Program-made: the position numbers and the translations under genes | Notes under the pieces: generated by a model | Seen by the model: only the letters and a program-made list of their open reading frames with translations | Told to the model about the DNA's origin: nothing | Databases searched by the model: none | Source of the DNA: Trachythela sp. YZ-2020 | Lineage: Eukaryota; Cnidaria; Anthozoa; Malacalcyonacea; Clavulariidae | Length of the DNA: 64,000 nt | Direction: 5' to 3' | NCBI GenBank assembly: GCA_016169945.1 | Contig: JADLSH010000034.1 | Location: 434,001-498,000, forward strand | Shown here: positions 60,540 to 64,000 of the stretch, in pieces | How the letters are laid out: the number at the start of each line of letters is the position of its first letter | Position numbering within the stretch: the stretch's first letter is position 1

Positions 60540-60990
60540 TAGAATATGGTAATTCATAGTTTTGACAGCGTATCTGAATGAGACTTTTAATATTGGAACA
60601 AAACAACGGTTCTTAGTGTTAAATCAATATATAATCTATATTTAATGAGGGTAGCAGTGTTGCAAAAACAAATTGTTAGTGGCACTCGACAGTGGTGTAC
60701 TCCTGGAACGCTAACTAGGGGGGCTCTCAAAAGGTGGGGTGTGACAAGGTGGGAGGTGTCACAACAAGATAAGCTTGGTGAATTCCAATGTCTATTTTTG
60801 GTTCTAACTTATGGCATAGCGAAGCTACTTCATGCTAGAGTCACATAAGTTATCTAATGGCACGTTCAAAGTTATCAAGTAGAGATTACTAAAATCATTT
60901 TAACTGTACAGTTGCTAATAATTTTCAGGTTAAGATTATGCAATCTGCAAAAATATAAGGGCTCAATCCCACTGATCTCATAGTACACTG
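60540..60990. other. Downstream of caspase, no gene recognised
   Basis: AT-rich intergenic sequence. A polyadenylation signal of the AATAAA type is not obvious within the first 200 bp after the caspase stop. Confidence 0.35.
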
Positions 60991-61640
60991 AATTTGAATT
61001 TGAATTTATTGAATTTGCCAGTAAATTACAAACATATATATACTACAAATTACAAAGGTACAAAAACAAGTAACTGGCAGGAGTTGGATACAGGACATAT
61101 GTCCCAATTGCCATCCTACCCCTATACAACAATACAATACGCTAAAATAAATCACGCAGGTAAGCAATACGTGGTTAATTTATCAAGATATAAGGTAGTA
61201 ATTTGAGTCTTAAATGAAGAAATAGAATCACAGGCTTTTAAATTAGAAGATAAGGTATTCCAAAGTTCAGCAGTTCTGGTGAAAAACGAATTTCTATAAT
61301 AATCTTGTTTATATTTAATAATTAGATTATAATTATTAGGGTCATAATTTCGTGTCTGGTAGCGAGAGACGAAAGTATTCAGATAATTATTCACGTCAAT
61401 GGATATTAGTCCATTTCTTGACTTAAAAAACAGTAATAAATCAGAAATCTAAATTCCAAGGGTAACAGACAAGTTTTCTGCAGCCTCATTGTGTATGACA
61501 TGTCTTTAGGGTAGTTTAACATAAATCGTGTAGCTCTTCGCTGGATATTTTCAATAAGTAGACGATGTTTAATCGTGTAGGGCGACCATAGACTGCTACA
61601 GTACTCAAGCTTTGGTCTAACGATCATACAATAAAGAAGG
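60990..61640 (-). pseudogene. 5'-truncated LINE: reverse transcriptase C-terminus and tail
   Basis: The minus-strand frame 61640-61406 gives VRPKLEYCSSLWSPYTIKHR, then IQRRATRFML. After a frame break at about 61400, 61394-61152 gives SRYQTRNYDPNN...FFTRTAELWNTLSSN. This is the end of a non-LTR reverse transcriptase. The 3' tail at about 60990-61015 is made of AATTTG/ATTCAA units, typical of CR1/L2 LINEs. Confidence 0.8.
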
Positions 61641-61729
61641 TTTCTGATAGAACTACCTTACCTATCAAAAGTGAAGTCAAATTCAATATGTGAAATTTCA
61701 CTTCCGGGGCCCCAAAAGCGTGAATCAAT

Positions 61730-61911
61730 ATGGCAACAATATTCGGAAGTGTGATTGCGAGGCCGTTTTTTTGGCGCCAATACAAAGGATTTCTGAAAGT
61801 TAAACCAACTTGGTCAAACGATCTTGGAAAGAAGGAGATATGCTTATGGTTTGGAGCGAAAATTGCTGAAACCTCGCCGAATAATTTTGTATTTATGACA
61901 TTGCAATATAG
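61730..61911 (+). CDS. Possible first exon of an unidentified small gene
   Basis: ATG at 61730 opens 60 codons beginning MATIFGSVIARPFFWRQYKG and ends at a possible donor TATAG/GTTTGT. An ETS-like CTTCCGG box lies about 30 bp upstream, as in TATA-less housekeeping promoters. The basic, amphipathic N-terminus could be a mitochondrial presequence. I do not recognise the protein and see no second exon. Confidence 0.35.
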
Positions 61912-62382
61912 GTTTGTACTTTATAAATACGATACCTAGACACAATATACTCAAGAATATGTTAATTAAACAAGCATTTGTTTTAGTTTTATCAAGGTGA
62001 AGATTGTACAGTATAAATATGTACACTGAATTTTGCATATTTCTCACTGTTTTATTGCCTGATATTATTTGCACTGCACCAGAGAAATTCAATAAATATG
62101 ATGATATACTCGTACATAATTGCCAAAGTATATATGATTTAGTGAATTTAAATGTGTGTTTGCAAAACTTTTTAAATATTGGTTGACTCCAGAAGGAACT
62201 GATTATGTCCCTGATAGATAAACTTGAAGACGCTAGGTTGAAATAACTTAATTAGGACAAATAATTTTGTTTTGATTGTATGCCCTTACCTTGTCGTGGT
62301 TTTTGTAGAGCAAAAACCAATATACTGTACATATTTAAGACATAACCAGTAACCGGGAGCAATTTCAAAAAACAACTATAGG

Positions 62383-62453
62383 ACTTCTGGCAGGAATCAA
62401 ACGTGTAGACCCTTATAATTCAGATGCAGCACTCTGAGCTACAGAGAGTCCAA
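62383..62453 (-). repeat. tRNA-derived SINE head, diverged
   Basis: TCTGGCAGGAATCAAACGTG and CAGCACTCTGAGCTACAGAG are the inverse of the SINE head, with part of box A lost. Confidence 0.65.
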
Positions 62454-62542
62454 GTGGCAAGAACAAGTGACAAGTTTGTACATGTATTATTGGCGCCAAG
62501 TAGAAAATACAGTAAACTGTTGTGAAATTCCAGGCCAATTAA

Positions 62543-62640
62543 TCCCCGAGCAAACGGCGCAAAGCGCCATTCCGGGCGATAGCCCGGGGCGAGGGTACTA
62601 ATTCCGTTCGCTTATTTGTCACACCCGGAAAAAAGGAAAT
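62543..62640 (+). repeat. GC-hairpin repeat copy closest to 23338
   Basis: CCCCGAGCAAACGGCGCAAA, GCGCCATTCCGGGCGATAGC, then GAGGGTACTAATTCCGTTCG. It extends into an ACACCCGGAAAAAAGGAAA segment also shared with 23420-23440. Confidence 0.8.
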
Positions 62641-62692
62641 CTATGGAAGATCTAAAGTTCATCAAGTATCGTGGCGCATGGCTATGGTTCAA

Positions 62693-62957
62693 GGTTGGTG
62701 GGTGGCCATCTCGCTGATCTCAAAAGTATAACAGATTGTCAGGAGTGGGATGAGTGAGTATTTAAAAACATACTAGAAATACATTCCGATTGGCCGCGTT
62801 CTTCACTTGCGTGAAAACTTTCAAGTTTGGCTTCACATTTGCGGTCGAAGGTAGCGTTCCAGGTATATTTAGTTCAATGGTGGGTGGTCATCTCACTGAT
62901 CTCAAAAGTATAACAAATTGTCAGGAGTGGGATGAGTGAGTATTTAAAAACATATGA
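62693..62957 (+). repeat. 82-bp direct repeat
   Basis: TCTCAAAAGTATAACA(G/A)ATTGTCAGGAGTGGGATGAG and flanks occur at 62693-62774 and 62876-62957 with few differences. Confidence 0.75.
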
Positions 62958-63833
62958 GAAAATAGTTCGAGGAAATTGTCAAAATTATGAAGGACTTTTT
63001 CTTGTTTACTTCAAAAGAAATAGTTAAATATCATGCAAGAAGTCAAATCACGGCAAGAAACTTTAACTAGGCCAACACAAGGTAACTTGTTTTATTCTTT
63101 TATATCATATATGTCTTTGACGATTTAAAAATGCTGGTTATAGTCGTTATATACACTGCTTTCCATTTAAGGGGTTCCACTACAACATTTTAAAAGAAAA
63201 CCCAATTTTTAAATTAGCCATATTATGCATCATTAATGATCCCTTTTTCGTTTTCTTGCGTTAATTTTTCTATTTGTTTTACGGAAAATGGTTAAATAGG
63301 GGAAAATAGCAGCTTGTTTGAAATTTTGTCCCGTAGCAACCACCATAGCAACGACATGTTATTGGAAAATCGCGAGCATTGGAGCATTTACGAAAAAGTT
63401 TTTTCCTCCAAATGAGTACCCACCTACCCTAGCTATATAGTGATTTTAAACGATTTTATTTCAAATTACACCAAGTACCAGTAGGTTATATTTAGGCGGG
63501 AGAGGCGTTATAATGGCGTGAAAGCAAATTGTGTTCGTGCTATATATTTTCTATAATTACGGTTCCACTTCAAGGCAATGACTGATTGAGGACATCATGT
63601 AAAGTCCGACGAAAGTCGATCTGCCATAACCTTTCAAAGAACCGAAGGGTTAAACATTGGTGTCTTTTTAAAGACGGCAACGGCGGAGGTCACAGCTGGG
63701 AACCAAACTTAGGTGTTGAAATTGCGCGTGTTAAACATTTTTCAAAAAAGCTAGCATGGCATTTTCATGATATATATGCCTACCTCTCCCGTTTAGGATG
63801 TGTTTGGCTATGTGATTTCGACCCCTAGTATGT

Positions 63834-63935
63834 TTTGTGAGCATATGCAAATATAGAGGAGCTCCATGTCGAATTTTTCATTAATTTTGTGAGCATATGA
63901 AAATATAGGGAGCTCCATGTCGAATTTTTCATCTG
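63834..63935 (+). repeat. 50-bp tandem duplication
   Basis: TTTTGTGAGCATATG(C/A)AAATATAG, then GAGCTCCATGTCGAATTTTT, occurs twice in tandem. Confidence 0.8.
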
Positions 63936-64000
63936 TGCGTATAATATAAGTAAATAAAAGGTTTTCCAATATAAGGCGCATACACTTGCAAATATGTTGT

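Larger units (their letters stand above)
62000..64000. other. Right-end region without recognised gene
   Basis: Holds a SINE, a GC-hairpin repeat, an 82-bp direct repeat and a 50-bp tandem repeat (listed separately). An 80-codon frame at 63586-63828 has no recognised domain. Confidence 0.4.

Noticed and set aside
63586..63828. 80-codon plus-strand frame near the right end
   Set aside because: No recognised domain, start context or splice signals; not called as a gene.

Overview
The window looks like nuclear DNA of an early-branching animal, most likely a cnidarian. It has intron-bearing animal genes (an isoaspartyl peptidase/asparaginase and a caspase), CR1/L2-type LINEs, a Penelope-like element with hammerhead ribozymes, tRNA-derived SINEs, and hAT, MULE-like and foldback DNA elements. 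The species call is inference; no ribosomal or mitochondrial marker is present.

Region 1 (1 to about 11.3 kb) is most of a virus-derived Polinton/Maverick (adintovirus-like) element, cut by the left edge of the window. Genes seen: the N-terminus of a retrovirus-type integrase (1-168, minus), a two-finger C2H2 protein, a Bro-N-like protein broken by an in-frame stop, two small membrane proteins, a double-jelly-roll major capsid protein, two short unknown proteins, a large C-terminally anchored protein, a likely minor virion protein, a 1291-residue protein-primed family B DNA polymerase, and an acidic/proline-rich protein. Most frames are open, so the insertion looks young. Packaging ATPase and maturation protease are not in the window and would be expected to the left. 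Convergent gene ends carry hairpins, most start codons sit in an A-rich AATAAAAATG/TAAATG context, and short GCGCGC-AA/TT-GCGCGC palindromes are scattered through and between genes.

Region 2 (11.3-21 kb) is repeat-derived: LINE remnants, a decayed cnidarian multicopy gene, a LINE sitting inside a 40-bp minisatellite, and duplicated repeat blocks.

Region 3 (21-33 kb) holds four plus-strand exons of an ASRGL1-type isoaspartyl peptidase/L-asparaginase. Its 9.8-kb intron contains SINEs, a decayed TIR transposon of about 4.3 kb, a hAT MITE with perfect 8-bp target duplication, and an inverted-repeat MITE.

Region 4 (33-45 kb) has no recognised gene. It is a nest of inverted-repeat elements, including a 3.5-kb TIR element, two hAT MITEs with perfect target duplications and a 3.6-kb foldback element with arms of about 1.3 kb.

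Region 5 (45-60.5 kb) is best explained as one short-prodomain caspase gene with three coding exons (45381-45435, 58605-59291, 60328-60530). Its 13.2-kb first intron contains an intact hAT transposase gene, a MULE-like MITE at that transposase's stop codon, long microsatellites, and a Penelope-like/retrozyme cluster with six hammerhead ribozymes. Region 6 (60.5-64 kb) has a LINE fragment, a possible first exon of a small gene, a SINE and short repeats.
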